Shown: positions 1 through 9,097, numbered from the stretch's first letter. The stretch is 32,652 bases of DNA from Bacteroidales bacterium (GCA_004555955.1 SFJG01000016.1:1-32652); one strand, 5' to 3'. Notes: generated by a model not told the origin, from the sequence alone. Numbers and translations: made by a program.

Positions 1-2
1 CA

Positions 3-116
3 GACAAGTTTGTCGTTCTTGTGGGTCCCTGTTCTGCAGATAATGAGGATTCCGTGTGTGAATATGTGAATCGACTGAAGAAAGTTGCGGACAAGATTTC
101 GGATAAATTGATGATT
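3..116 (+). pseudogene. Fragment of DAHP synthase (3-deoxy-7-phosphoheptulonate synthase), fused in frame to the next domain
   Basis: Reading frame 3 from base 3 starts DKFVVLVGPCSADNED and continues to about residue KISDKLMI. The GPCS motif followed by a helix with SVCEYVNRL is the N-terminal part of the AroF/G-type DAHP synthase barrel, the first enzyme of the shikimate pathway. The family continues with a segment like IPRIYTNKPRT, which should follow here. Instead the frame runs at about bases 114-122 into a membrane segment typical of a sugar transferase. Only this short piece is present, so it cannot make a working enzyme. The upstream part lies outside the window. It may be a real recombination product or an assembly join. 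Confidence 0.7.
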
Positions 117-1262
117 ATTTTGGTGCAAACGTTTATGGTACATTGCTTGGTTATGCTTACGTTTACAAGCATAATCAGCTACGACGCTGTGCCGATGCGC
201 GTTTATGCCTATTTTTATCTCATCTTTTACTTGAGCCTTGCAGTTTGGTGGATTACATCGCGAAAAATCATCAAACTTTTCCGTCGCCGAGGTCGCAACT
301 TTAAGCGAATCATAATCATCGGATGGAACGGTACAGCCAAAATGCTATACGATGAGATTCTCTCCGACCCGGGATACGGCTACAAAATACTTGGCATTTT
401 CGATAACGAAGAGCATGCCGATAGGGCGATGACGGGAACTCTGCAGGAGATTGAAGACTTTGTTGTTGCAAACAATATCGATGAAATCTATTGCGCTCAA
501 CCCTCAGAGGAGGAGAATGTCGGGGATATAATAAAAATAGCCGACCGCCACGATGTGCAGTTCTTCTACGTGCCGCTAATTAGCGGATTTATGACAACGT
601 CGTTCAGCTTGACTTCGATGGGGAATTTACCCATAATGGTCTATCGCCCAAACCCGTTGCAGTTCTGGCTCTATCGCCTTATAAAGCGTATTTTCGACAT
701 CTGCTTTTCGTTGGTGGTGATAGCTCTCGTTTCAGTTACAGTTTTGATTCCGATTATCTTTGCCATCAAATTGTCGTCGCGAGGACCGGTGTTGTTCAAG
801 CAACGTCGCACGGGTTATCGCGGTCGCGAATTTACATGCTTGAAGTTTCGCACGATGAAGGTCAACAGCCAAGCCGATACCGTACAAGCCACCAAAGACG
901 ACCCTCGAAAGACACGCGTCGGCGACTTCCTGCGTCGTACGAGCCTCGACGAGCTTCCGCAGTTTTTGAACGTACTTTGGGGAGATATGTCGGTAGTCGG
1001 TCCGCGACCGCACATGGTGAGCCAAACCAATGAATACAAGAAACTTATTGACAAATATATGGTGCGCCACATCATTAAGCCCGGCATTACAGGTCTCGCT
1101 CAGGTGAGTGGCTACCGTGGGCAAACTGAGGAGCTTTGGCAAATGCAAAAACGTGTCGAATACGATGTGACGTACATCGAGAATTGGTCGCTTTGGCTCG
1201 ACGTCAAAATTATTATTCGTACGATTGTCAACGCAATCCTCGGCGAGAAGAATGCATTCTAA
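21..1262 (+). CDS. Polyprenyl-phosphate sugar-1-phosphate transferase (WcaJ/EpsE type), chimeric N-terminus
   Basis: From about residue 33 this is a bacterial sugar transferase that loads the first sugar phosphate onto undecaprenyl phosphate for exopolysaccharide or capsule synthesis at the inner membrane. It has two hydrophobic segments (about residues 31-52 and 61-78), a Rossmann-like central domain (RIIIIGWNGTAKML, about 96-200), a membrane helix (about 228-250), and the catalytic domain with KFRTMK, TSLDELPQF, VVGPRPHM and GITGLAQVSGYRG. The C-terminal catalytic part is intact. The family normally has some 50 to 90 more native residues with further membrane helices at the N-terminus. Here they are replaced by DAHP synthase sequence (residues 1-32, see the separate entry). 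The GTG at base 21 is only the first possible start in the window, because the frame is open upstream to base 3. The true start is therefore unknown. Confidence 0.85.
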   Translation: MGPCSADNEDSVCEYVNRLKKVADKISDKLMIILVQTFMVHCLVMLTFTSIISYDAVPMRVYAYFYLIFYLSLAVWWITSRKIIKLFRRRGRNFKRIIIIGWNGTAKMLYDEILSDPGYGYKILGIFDNEEHADRAMTGTLQEIEDFVVANNIDEIYCAQPSEEENVGDIIKIADRHDVQFFYVPLISGFMTTSFSLTSMGNLPIMVYRPNPLQFWLYRLIKRIFDICFSLVVIALVSVTVLIPIIFAIKLSSRGPVLFKQRRTGYRGREFTCLKFRTMKVNSQADTVQATKDDPRKTRVGDFLRRTSLDELPQFLNVLWGDMSVVGPRPHMVSQTNEYKKLIDKYMVRHIIKPGITGLAQVSGYRGQTEELWQMQKRVEYDVTYIENWSLWLDVKIIIRTIVNAILGEKNAF

Positions 1263-1299
1263 CTATATAGAAAACTTTTTTACAACATATATACTCCAT

Positions 1300-2418
1300 A
1301 TGAAAGCATCACATAGATTGTTTGCCATCGGGCTTGTTCTTGCAGGACTAATGACGACCGCGAGAGCAACTGCACAAACCGCAGACGAGCCGTTGCGCTA
1401 CGTCGACGCTCTTCAATTTCGAATGATTAATAAGGGTTTTGCCGATACCGAAACGCCTTTTCAGCGATTGCCAAAATGTTTGAAAGACAGCGCAAGCACC
1501 GACTTGTGGCAGCGTCAGAGTTGTTCGAGCGGCTTGGGTATCCGTTTTGCTACCGATTCGAAAAGAGTGGGCGTGCGCTACACGTTGCTCTTCAATACGC
1601 ACATGTTCCACATGGCAGATACAGGGTTAAAGGGTACGGATTTGTACATTCTCGACGAGAACAACCAATGGGTGTATGTCAACACAAACCGACCGATTGC
1701 CGACGAAAACAAAAGGTGTGACAAAGTGTTTGTCAGCAATCTCGACGGCAAAATGCATGAGTATCTCATCTATTTGCCACTCTACGATGGCGTTACTGAT
1801 ATGGAAATTTCCGTCGACTCATCGGCAACGATTTGCTCGCCGCGTATCGACAATCCGCGAAAAGCGAAAAAAATTGTTATGTACGGCACGAGCATCTTGC
1901 AAGGTGGATGCTCTACGCGCACGGGTATGGTGGCAACAAATATGATTCAACGCGACCTTAATTGCGAAGTTGTCAATCTTGGCTTTTCCGGAGAAGGTAA
2001 GATGAATCCTTTCATGGCACGCGCTCTTGCGAGCATTAAAGATGCCGATGTGTTTGTTGTCGACCCGGTGCCCAATTGTACTGAGATGATGTGCGACACG
2101 TTGACCTACAATTTCGTGCGTACTCTAAAGACGTTACGTCCCGAAGTGCCGGTAGTGATGGTCGAGGGGCCGATGTACAGCTATGCGCGGTTCGACTCAT
2201 TCTTTGCATCCTATCTTCCGAAAAAGAACGAAAAATTCCGCAAAAACTATGAGCGCCTGATTGCCGACGGCTACTCCGACATCTACTATGTTACCGCCGA
2301 CGGCTTGTCGGGCTACGACAATGAAGGTACTGTCGATGGTATTCACTTTACCGACGTCGGCTTCCGTCGCTATGCCGACAAACTTATCCCCGTCCTCCGG
2401 CCTTTAATCGATAGGTAA
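1300..2418 (+). CDS. Secreted SGNH/GDSL-family hydrolase with N-terminal GxDLY module
   Basis: A 372-residue protein. The ATG at 1300 was chosen because it begins a clear signal peptide (MKASHRLFAIGLVLAGLMTT, then a small-residue cleavage region); an upstream in-frame ATG at 1225 overlaps the previous gene and would bury that signal. The beta-rich N-terminal half carries GTDLY (residues 112-116), the hallmark of the GxDLY domain found ahead of SGNH hydrolases. The C-terminal half has the block I motif YGTSI with the likely nucleophile Ser198 (GTS instead of GDS), a GFSGEGKMN segment, and a DGIH motif giving Asp346 and His349. Such enzymes usually remove acyl groups, often acetyl, from carbohydrates. 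The substrate is not visible here. It lies 37 bases after the sugar transferase, so a role in polysaccharide modification is possible but unproven. It converges with topB, with 21 bases between the stop codons. Confidence 0.85.
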   Translation: MKASHRLFAIGLVLAGLMTTARATAQTADEPLRYVDALQFRMINKGFADTETPFQRLPKCLKDSASTDLWQRQSCSSGLGIRFATDSKRVGVRYTLLFNTHMFHMADTGLKGTDLYILDENNQWVYVNTNRPIADENKRCDKVFVSNLDGKMHEYLIYLPLYDGVTDMEISVDSSATICSPRIDNPRKAKKIVMYGTSILQGGCSTRTGMVATNMIQRDLNCEVVNLGFSGEGKMNPFMARALASIKDADVFVVDPVPNCTEMMCDTLTYNFVRTLKTLRPEVPVVMVEGPMYSYARFDSFFASYLPKKNEKFRKNYERLIADGYSDIYYVTADGLSGYDNEGTVDGIHFTDVGFRRYADKLIPVLRPLIDR

Positions 2419-2439
2419 TATGGAGTTTGGAAACGCCAT

Positions 2440-4461
2440 CTAACCGCCTTTTGCCGCCGCTTTGATCTTGCGAGCGAGTTGGGCGGGCGATGGAGTGCGT
2501 TTAAACTCGGATAGCGGTATGCGGAATGTGCAGCCTGTTGCATAGTTGCTACAACCGAACGCTGTTTTCCCTTTTAGAATGTGTCCGTTACCGCATTGTG
2601 GACAAACTATTTGCTCAAAAGATTCTACCGACGGTCGACGCTCTTTGCGTTTCTTTGGCTCTTCTTTTTTCGGCTTTTGCTCGGCTACAAGAATTTTATT
2701 GCCGGAATTGTCGTTGAGCACTTCGAGAACAATTTGATTGATGAGTTGTTTCAATTCGTCGATAAAGTCGGACGCATTATAGTCGCCCGATTCGATTCGG
2801 CGCAGTTTGTTTTCCCACAAACCGGTAAGTTTTGCCGATTTGAGCAACTCTACTTGTATCGTATCGATGAGTGCAATGCCTGCAGGTGTTGCTTTCAGGT
2901 TTTTCTTGTCTTTTGTAATGTATCGACGCTTGAAAAGCGTTTCGATGATAGCCGCACGGGTTGACGGGCGTCCGATGCCATTCGCTTTCATTGCCTCGCG
3001 CAGCACTTCGTCGTCGACAAACTTTCCTGCAGTTTCCATAGCGCGGAGTAGCGTGCCTTCAGTGTAGTACTTTGGTGGTTGGGTTGTTTTCTTAACGAAC
3101 GATGGCTTGTGCGGACCCGATTCGCCTTCGGTAAATTGCGGCATAATGCAGTCGTCGGCATCGGTGCCGGGTGTCGTAGGGTAGATAGAGCGCCAGCCCG
3201 GATTGACGATTTTCTTGCCGGTCGCTTTGAAATCGAAGTCGCCGACTTTTGCCATAACTTCGGTGCGGTCGAATTCGCAGTCGGGGTAGAAAACGCCGAT
3301 AAACCGTTTAGCCACCAAGTCGTACACGCGCTTTTCGTCGAGCGAAAGCGATGACGATGGCGGTACGTTTGTTGGAATTATGGCATGGTGGTCGGTAACT
3401 TTCGAATTATCGAACACCTTGCGGCTTTTCGGCAATTTTGCTGCGAGTAGGGGAGCTGTCAGGTTTGCATAGGGCGTCAACGCCTGCAATATTCCGGGCA
3501 CTTTGGGATAAATGTCCTCGCTTAAATATGTGGTGTCGACGCGTGGATATGTGGTGAATTTCTTTTCGTAGAGCGATTGAATGAGTTTCAGAGTAGTGTC
3601 GGCCGAAAAGCTGTACTTTTTGTTGCATTCCACTTGTAGTGAGGTGAGGTCGAACAGCCGTGGCGCTGATTCTTTCCCGCGTTTTGTTTGTACGGAGGTG
3701 ATGGTGAGCGGCAGCGACTTGATTTGTTCAACTATTTGATTAGCCTCATCTTCGCTGTGGTAGCGTCCGGCGGTCGACGAAAACGGCACTTCTCGATAGT
3801 CGGTTTTAATCTCCCAGAAGTCTTCGGGCTTAAAGTTGTCGATTTCTTTTTGCCGTTCAACAATGAGTGCAAGTGTTGGTGTTTGCACGCGACCAATCGA
3901 CAGAACTCCGTTGCCACCGGAGTATTTGATTGTGAACAGACGAGTGGCGTTCATACCCAAAATCCAGTCGCCGATAGCACGCGAAAGTCCGGCATGGTAA
4001 AGTCGGTCGAAATCAGACTGCGGGCGCAGTTGCTTGAAGCCTTCGCGGATACTTTCGTCGGTAAGCGATGAAATCCACAGCCGATTGACGGGCTTACTGC
4101 ATAGGGCTTTTTGCATCACCCAACGCTGTATCAATTCTCCCTCTTGCCCGGCATCACCACAGTTTATCACTTGGTCTGCCTCGTTGATTAGTTGCTCAAT
4201 GACGTGAAATTGGCGTTCGATGCCTTTATCGTCAATGAGTTTTATGCCGAACCGCGGCGGAATCATCGGCAGTGCACCAAGACTCCACGGCTTCCATCGA
4301 TCGGTGTAGTCGTGGGGCTCTTTGAGCGTGCACAAGTGTCCGTAGGTCCAAGTTACCTTATATCCGTTTCCTTCAAAGAAACCATCACGGCGCACATTAG
4401 CGCCGAGTATGGCTGCAATGTCTTTGGCAACACTCGGTTTCTCGGTAATGCAAACAATCAT
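2440..4461 (-). CDS. topB: DNA topoisomerase III (type IA)
   Basis: A 673-residue type IA topoisomerase that passes single strands to relax negative supercoils and unlink replication or recombination intermediates. The Toprim domain begins at the N-terminus (CITEKPSVAKDIA) with its acidic motif GDAGQEGEL at residues 102-110. The active-site tyrosine is Tyr305 in TTYPRVDT. Further type IA landmarks are SIGRVQTPTLALI (188-200) and the KANGIGRPSTRAAIIETL region. Residues 620-644 form a four-cysteine zinc ribbon (C620, C623, C637, C644), followed by a basic tail. The length is typical. The start codon overlaps the mazG stop by 4 bases, so the two are probably translationally coupled. Confidence 0.96.
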   Translation of the reverse strand: MIVCITEKPSVAKDIAAILGANVRRDGFFEGNGYKVTWTYGHLCTLKEPHDYTDRWKPWSLGALPMIPPRFGIKLIDDKGIERQFHVIEQLINEADQVINCGDAGQEGELIQRWVMQKALCSKPVNRLWISSLTDESIREGFKQLRPQSDFDRLYHAGLSRAIGDWILGMNATRLFTIKYSGGNGVLSIGRVQTPTLALIVERQKEIDNFKPEDFWEIKTDYREVPFSSTAGRYHSEDEANQIVEQIKSLPLTITSVQTKRGKESAPRLFDLTSLQVECNKKYSFSADTTLKLIQSLYEKKFTTYPRVDTTYLSEDIYPKVPGILQALTPYANLTAPLLAAKLPKSRKVFDNSKVTDHHAIIPTNVPPSSSLSLDEKRVYDLVAKRFIGVFYPDCEFDRTEVMAKVGDFDFKATGKKIVNPGWRSIYPTTPGTDADDCIMPQFTEGESGPHKPSFVKKTTQPPKYYTEGTLLRAMETAGKFVDDEVLREAMKANGIGRPSTRAAIIETLFKRRYITKDKKNLKATPAGIALIDTIQVELLKSAKLTGLWENKLRRIESGDYNASDFIDELKQLINQIVLEVLNDNSGNKILVAEQKPKKEEPKKRKERRPSVESFEQIVCPQCGNGHILKGKTAFGCSNYATGCTFRIPLSEFKRTPSPAQLARKIKAAAKGG

Positions 4462-5252
4462 CGTGATTCAATGCTACGTTTATATTCATTCCAGAGAGCA
4501 TCCATCTCGGCGAGTTCGAGTTGGTTGACCGTTTTGCCTTGCTCTTTGGCTTTCCGTTCGATATAGTTGAAGCGGTCGATGAATTTTCGGTTGGTATGCT
4601 CGAGCGCATTTTCGACATTCACTTTGTAAAGGCGAGCGGCATTAATGATGCTGAAGAGTAAGTCGCCAAATTCGTCCTCACGTCGCTTTGTGTCGTCTGA
4701 GCGTAATTCAGCTTCGACTTCGCCGATTTCCTCTTTAACCTTTTTCCAAACATCTTCGGGCTTCTCCCAATCGAATCCGGCATGGGCGGCTTTCTCTTGG
4801 ATGCGTTCGGCTTTGATTAGTGCCGGAAGGGCTTCGGGAACGCCCGACAATACTGTTTTGTTGCCGTCTTTTTCTTTGAGTTTTAGTTGTTCCCAATTGT
4901 CTTCAACTTCGTCAGACCCTTTTACGCTGACTTCGCCGAATACGTGAGGATGTCGATAGATGAGTTTTTGGCAGAGCGCATCGCATACGTCGGCAATGTC
5001 GAATTGCCCTTTCTCGTCGGCGATTTTCGAATAGAACACGATGTGGAGCAGCACGTCGCCGAGTTCTTTTTTGATTTCGTCGGTTTCTGATTTAAGCAAG
5101 GCGTTGCTCAGCTCATACACTTCTTCTATGGTGTTGCAACGAAGGCTTTCGTTGGTCTGCTTTCTGTCCCATGGACATTTCTCGCGAAGGCAATCGAGAA
5201 TGTCAAGCAATTTGCCGAACGCCTCGAGCCTGTATTCTTTACTATTACTCAT
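4458..5252 (-). CDS. mazG: Nucleoside triphosphate pyrophosphohydrolase MazG
   Basis: A 264-residue two-domain MazG that hydrolyses NTPs or damaged dNTPs to monophosphates and pyrophosphate in the cytoplasm. The N-terminal domain begins CPWDRKQTNESL and has the metal-binding acidic set E43, E44, E47 and E63, D66 (in EEVYE and ELGD). The second MazG repeat has KEEIGEVEAEL and EDEFGDLLFSIINAARL, ending with NRKFIDRFNYIE. The length fits E. coli MazG. The gene follows dsbD by 22 bases and overlaps topB by 4 bases, so all three are probably co-transcribed from the dsbD promoter. Confidence 0.95.
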   Translation of the reverse strand: MSNSKEYRLEAFGKLLDILDCLREKCPWDRKQTNESLRCNTIEEVYELSNALLKSETDEIKKELGDVLLHIVFYSKIADEKGQFDIADVCDALCQKLIYRHPHVFGEVSVKGSDEVEDNWEQLKLKEKDGNKTVLSGVPEALPALIKAERIQEKAAHAGFDWEKPEDVWKKVKEEIGEVEAELRSDDTKRREDEFGDLLFSIINAARLYKVNVENALEHTNRKFIDRFNYIERKAKEQGKTVNQLELAEMDALWNEYKRSIESR

Positions 5253-5274
5253 CTGTCTATTTTAGTTCTTTCTG

Positions 5275-7275
5275 TTATTTATCTTCCTCGGCGCGATATT
5301 TTTTCAAACCGTTTTGGAGGAATTTCATAAAGTTGTCGACATTCTCGTCGTAGTATACCGGTCCGGCAAGCAGGTTGCCTTTGCTGTCGAGCACGACGTA
5401 GTAGGGTTGCGAATTTGCGCCGAATTTATGTCGCTGCAAGTAGCTCCACAAATCGCCGTATGTTTCCAACTCTACGTCTTTGCCGTTTTCGGTGACGTTC
5501 ATCGGGCGTTCGAGCGGGCGACGGTCGTCGACCATCAACGTTATATTGATGAAGTTGTCTTTCAAATATGTGTCGACTTTCTCGGTGTCGAGTACAGCCA
5601 TTTCCATCTTGCGGCAGTTTACGCAACCGTAGCCTGAGAAGTCGAGGAATACGGGCTTGTCTTCGCGAGCCGCCACGCGCATACCTTCATCGTAGTTGTC
5701 GAAAGTAGTGTGTGCGGATTGTGCCGATAGGTTGAAGTCGAGCGTAGAAACCGGCGGCAGGAATGCGCTGACAGCTCTGAGAGGTGCGCCCCACAAGCCG
5801 GGAAGAAGATATAGCGCAAACGAGAGCGATGCGCCTGCCAAGAACAGTCGAACTACGCCTATCTTTTCTACTACGGCGTCGCCCGATAGACGCAATCGTC
5901 CGAGCAAATAGAGTCCGAGCAGACCGAAAATGACTACCCAAAGGACGATAAACACTTCACGGTCGAGAATGCGCCAGCCGTATGCCAGGTCGGCAACCGA
6001 AAGAAATTTTATTGACAGCGCCAACTCTATGAAACCTAGAACCACCTTGACGGTGTTGAGCCATCCGCCCGATTTTGGCAACCCTTGCAGCCACGATGGG
6101 AAGAGGGCAAAAACGGCGAACGGAATCGCCAATGCCAATGCAAAAGCACCCATTCCGACAATGGGTCCGGTCAAGTCTCCCAAGCTTACTGCTTCTACAA
6201 GAAGAGTGCCAATGATGGGACCTGTGCAGGAGAACGATACCAGAGCCAAAGTGAATGCCATAAAGAATATGCTCAAAATGCCGGTTGTATTGACTGCTTT
6301 CGAATCGATGCGATTTGTCCAGCTTGATGGCAAAGTCAACTCGAATGCGCCGAAAAACGATACGGCAAACAGTACCAACATCGCAAAGAATATGAGATTG
6401 AATACGGCGCTTGTCGCCAATTCGTTAAGCATAGACGGTCCGAATATCAGCGTTACGATTGTTCCTAACAAGAGGTATACGATAACAATCGATGCGCCGT
6501 AGATTATGGCATCGACTATGGCACGACGGCGGCTATTGTGTCGCTTGAGGAAGAAGCTGACAGTGAGCGGTATCATCGGCCATACGCACGGTGTAAGCAG
6601 TGCAACGAAACCGCCGAGCAAACCTCCCAAGAATACGTACCACAACGAGTGTGACGAGTCTGTCTCTGAATTATCTTTCGAAGCGGAAACGGTGTTGACC
6701 GGGCTATAAATGTCGACAGATTCCGAAAGTCGCGATTTGTCGGTAGCTGTTTTTGAAGTGGCGACAGCATCTTGTTCCTGCTCTTCGGTCGACGCTTTTG
6801 CTTCGACAGGGGTCGGTTGCGAGACGAATTCAAAAGTCTCGTTTTGCGGCGACTGACAGGTGCCATGACCGCACGCCATATAGCGAAGACTGCCGCGGAT
6901 GGTATATGAGTCGTCGGTGATTTGTACCTTTTGCGAAATGACGGCGCGGTCAGTCCACCATCCGAGTTTCAGATGGAAAATTTCGTCGATTTCGGTGTGC
7001 GCAGGCGTTTCTTCGACCAATTCGCCGACAAGATTGACGCCTTGTAGTTCTGTCCATTTTACCTGTGTCGGCACGGGACCGCCTTCGGGTAGCCGCGTTG
7101 CGTATAGATGCCACCCGTTATCGATTTCTGCAACAAAATTAACAACACCTTCTGTGGCTGAACGCTTCTCAAATTTAATGTTCCATTTAACGTGTTGTGC
7201 CGGCTGAGCCCATGCTGTGGCGGTGCTCAGAAGCATCAATAGGAAGGAAAATATTACTGCTTTGCTTAATTTCAT
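5275..7275 (-). CDS. dsbD: Thiol:disulfide interchange protein DsbD
   Basis: A 666-residue inner-membrane protein that carries electrons from cytoplasmic thioredoxin to periplasmic disulfide reductases. The start at 7275 gives a signal peptide (MKLSKAVIFSFLLMLLSTATAWA); a longer frame to 7374 would run through the promoter and is rejected. The periplasmic N-terminal domain has the Cys pair C135/C140 (CGHGTC). The membrane domain, with about eight helices between 212 and 500, has C230 (TPCVWPM) and C350 (SFSCTGPI). The C-terminal thioredoxin-like domain has C551/C554 (GCVNC). All six redox cysteines are present. It leads the dsbD-mazG-topB unit. Confidence 0.95.
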   Translation of the reverse strand: MKLSKAVIFSFLLMLLSTATAWAQPAQHVKWNIKFEKRSATEGVVNFVAEIDNGWHLYATRLPEGGPVPTQVKWTELQGVNLVGELVEETPAHTEIDEIFHLKLGWWTDRAVISQKVQITDDSYTIRGSLRYMACGHGTCQSPQNETFEFVSQPTPVEAKASTEEQEQDAVATSKTATDKSRLSESVDIYSPVNTVSASKDNSETDSSHSLWYVFLGGLLGGFVALLTPCVWPMIPLTVSFFLKRHNSRRRAIVDAIIYGASIVIVYLLLGTIVTLIFGPSMLNELATSAVFNLIFFAMLVLFAVSFFGAFELTLPSSWTNRIDSKAVNTTGILSIFFMAFTLALVSFSCTGPIIGTLLVEAVSLGDLTGPIVGMGAFALALAIPFAVFALFPSWLQGLPKSGGWLNTVKVVLGFIELALSIKFLSVADLAYGWRILDREVFIVLWVVIFGLLGLYLLGRLRLSGDAVVEKIGVVRLFLAGASLSFALYLLPGLWGAPLRAVSAFLPPVSTLDFNLSAQSAHTTFDNYDEGMRVAAREDKPVFLDFSGYGCVNCRKMEMAVLDTEKVDTYLKDNFINITLMVDDRRPLERPMNVTENGKDVELETYGDLWSYLQRHKFGANSQPYYVVLDSKGNLLAGPVYYDENVDNFMKFLQNGLKKYRAEEDK

Positions 7276-7299
7276 AAGATTTCGCTTTTTTTCTGACTG

Positions 7300-7331
7300 C
7301 GAAGATAGACAAAATCGGCGAACCGAGCAAA
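7300..7331 (-). promoter_or_regulatory. Bacteroidota-type promoter of dsbD
   Basis: On the minus strand TTTG (7328-7331) is followed after 20 bases by TATCTTCG (7300-7307), close to the Bacteroidota consensus TTTG, about 19 bases, TAnnTTTG. One base of the -7 box differs. Transcription would start about 20 bases ahead of the dsbD start codon at 7275, supporting that start. Confidence 0.6.
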
Positions 7332-7358
7332 TTTCGGGACGATTAGCTGTGTTACGAA

Positions 7359-7399
7359 AAGGAGACGAAAGCACCTGTAAATGGCGCTTACGTCTCCTT
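7359..7399 (-). terminator. Intrinsic terminator after the fumarase gene
   Basis: A near-perfect hairpin: AAGGAGACG (7359-7367) pairs with CGTCTCCTT (7391-7399), and inside it AAGCACC (7369-7375) pairs with GGCGCTT (7383-7389) apart from one wobble. The loop has 7 bases. On the minus strand the stem is followed by TTTTCG, so it should end the fumarase transcript about 30 bases after the stop codon. The + strand lacks an immediate T tract. Confidence 0.75.
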
Positions 7400-7426
7400 A
7401 TTTAAAAGCTTTTATTTAACGATTTT

Positions 7427-9064
7427 TTAAGCCATCGGACAACGAGGCTTGATTTGCTTGAAGAAGTCGTTGCCTTTATTGTCGACAAGGATGAATGCCG
7501 GGAAGTCGACAACTTTGATTTTCCAAATGGCTTCCATACCGAGTTCGGGATATTCTACGCACTCGATGCTCTTGATGTTGTTTTGAGCCAAAATAGCTGC
7601 AGGACCGCCGATGCTACCGAGATAGAATCCGCCGTGACGATGACAAGCGTCAGTGACTTGCTGCGAGCGGTTGCCTTTTGCGAGCATAACCATCGAGCCG
7701 CCGTGGCTTTGGAAGAGGTCGACATATGGGTCCATACGGCCTGCCGTGGTCGGTCCCATAGAGCCGCAAGGCATGCCTTCCGGTGTCTTTGCCGGACCGG
7801 CATAGTAGACAGGATGGTTCTTGAAATAGTCGGGGAGCTCTTCGCCGCGGTCGAGGCGTTCTTTGAGGCGTGCGTGAGCAATGTCGCGAGCAACGATGAT
7901 GGTTCCGTTGAGCGACAGGCGTGTCGATACGGGATATTTTGACAATTCAGCGAGAATGTTCTCCATAGGTTGGTCGAGGTCGATTCTAACGACGTCGCCT
8001 TCGCCTTGACGTCGCAATTCTTCGGGAATAAGTTCGCCCGGGTTGGAGTCGAGACGTTCAATCCAAATGCCGTCGCGGTTGATTTTGCACTTGATATTTC
8101 TATCGGCAGAGCAAGAAACGCCCATACCTACGGGGCACGAAGCGCCGTGACGCGGAAGTCGGACAATGCGGATGTCGTGAGCAAGGTATTTGCCGCCGAA
8201 TTGTGCACCTAAGCCTACGTTGTGCGCTTGGCGAAGCACTTCCTTCTCGAGCTCGATGTCGCGGAACGCACGTCCTGTTTCGTCGCCGGTAGTCGGGAGA
8301 TTGTCATAGTAGTGCGTTGAAGCGAGTTTTACAGTGAGCAGATTTTTCTCAGCCGAAGTACCACCGATTACGAAAGCGATGTGATAGGGCGGGCAAGCAG
8401 CTGTACCGAGGGTCTTCATCTTTTCTACGAGGAAAGGCGCAAGAGTAGCCGGATTGAGAATTGCTTTTGTTTCTTGGTAGAGATAAGTTTTGTTAGCCGA
8501 GCCACCGCCTTTGGTGACGCACAAGAATTTGTATTCCATTCCTTGAGTTGCTTCGATGTCGATTTGTGCCGGCAAGTTGCAACGAGTGTTGACCTCTTCA
8601 TACATAGAAAGCGGTGCATTCTGCGAATACCTTAGATTCTCTTCAGTGTAGGTTTTGAAAACGCCGAGCGAAAGGGCTTCTTCGTCACAGTATCCCGTCC
8701 AAACTTGTTGACCTTTTTCGCCGTGAATAATAGCTGTGCCTGTGTCTTGGCAGAGAGGAAGCACACCGCGAACTGCCACTTCGGCATTGCGAAGGAATTG
8801 GAGTGCGACATATTTGTCGTTCTCAGAAGCTTCCGGGTCGTGAAGAATGCGTGCAACTTGCTCGTTGTGGGAACGGCGAAGCATAAAAGATACGTCGCGG
8901 AACGCAGCACGCGCCATTGCGGTAAGTCCTTCCGGGGCAACCTTTAGAATGGGTTTGCCTTCGAATTCGCCAACTGATACATGGTCTTTTGTTAACAAAT
9001 AGTACTCGGTTTCGTCCTTTCCTAATTGAAACATGTGACTGAACTTAAACTCTGTTGTTGCCAT
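7427..9064 (-). CDS. fumA: Class I (iron-sulfur) fumarate hydratase
   Basis: A 545-residue enzyme converting fumarate and malate in the reductive/oxidative TCA branch. It is a class I fumarase, with N-terminal and C-terminal domains fused in one chain. Cysteines C105 (LPLCQDTGT), C224 (AACPPYHIA) and C318 (GVSCSADR) sit at the positions known to ligate the 4Fe-4S cluster, when counted from the start at 9064 (MATTEFKFSH). That agreement supports this start over an upstream in-frame start at 9100. The C-terminal half has GSMGPTTAGRMDPYVDLFQ and GGPAAILAQ. The protein is likely oxygen sensitive, as usual for this class. It is a single gene with its own promoter and terminator. The symbol is by class; fumB would serve equally well. 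Confidence 0.95.
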   Translation of the reverse strand: MATTEFKFSHMFQLGKDETEYYLLTKDHVSVGEFEGKPILKVAPEGLTAMARAAFRDVSFMLRRSHNEQVARILHDPEASENDKYVALQFLRNAEVAVRGVLPLCQDTGTAIIHGEKGQQVWTGYCDEEALSLGVFKTYTEENLRYSQNAPLSMYEEVNTRCNLPAQIDIEATQGMEYKFLCVTKGGGSANKTYLYQETKAILNPATLAPFLVEKMKTLGTAACPPYHIAFVIGGTSAEKNLLTVKLASTHYYDNLPTTGDETGRAFRDIELEKEVLRQAHNVGLGAQFGGKYLAHDIRIVRLPRHGASCPVGMGVSCSADRNIKCKINRDGIWIERLDSNPGELIPEELRRQGEGDVVRIDLDQPMENILAELSKYPVSTRLSLNGTIIVARDIAHARLKERLDRGEELPDYFKNHPVYYAGPAKTPEGMPCGSMGPTTAGRMDPYVDLFQSHGGSMVMLAKGNRSQQVTDACHRHGGFYLGSIGGPAAILAQNNIKSIECVEYPELGMEAIWKIKVVDFPAFILVDNKGNDFFKQIKPRCPMA

Positions 9065-9097
9065 ATGAATTTTATTAGATGATTTTTTGTCGTAGTG

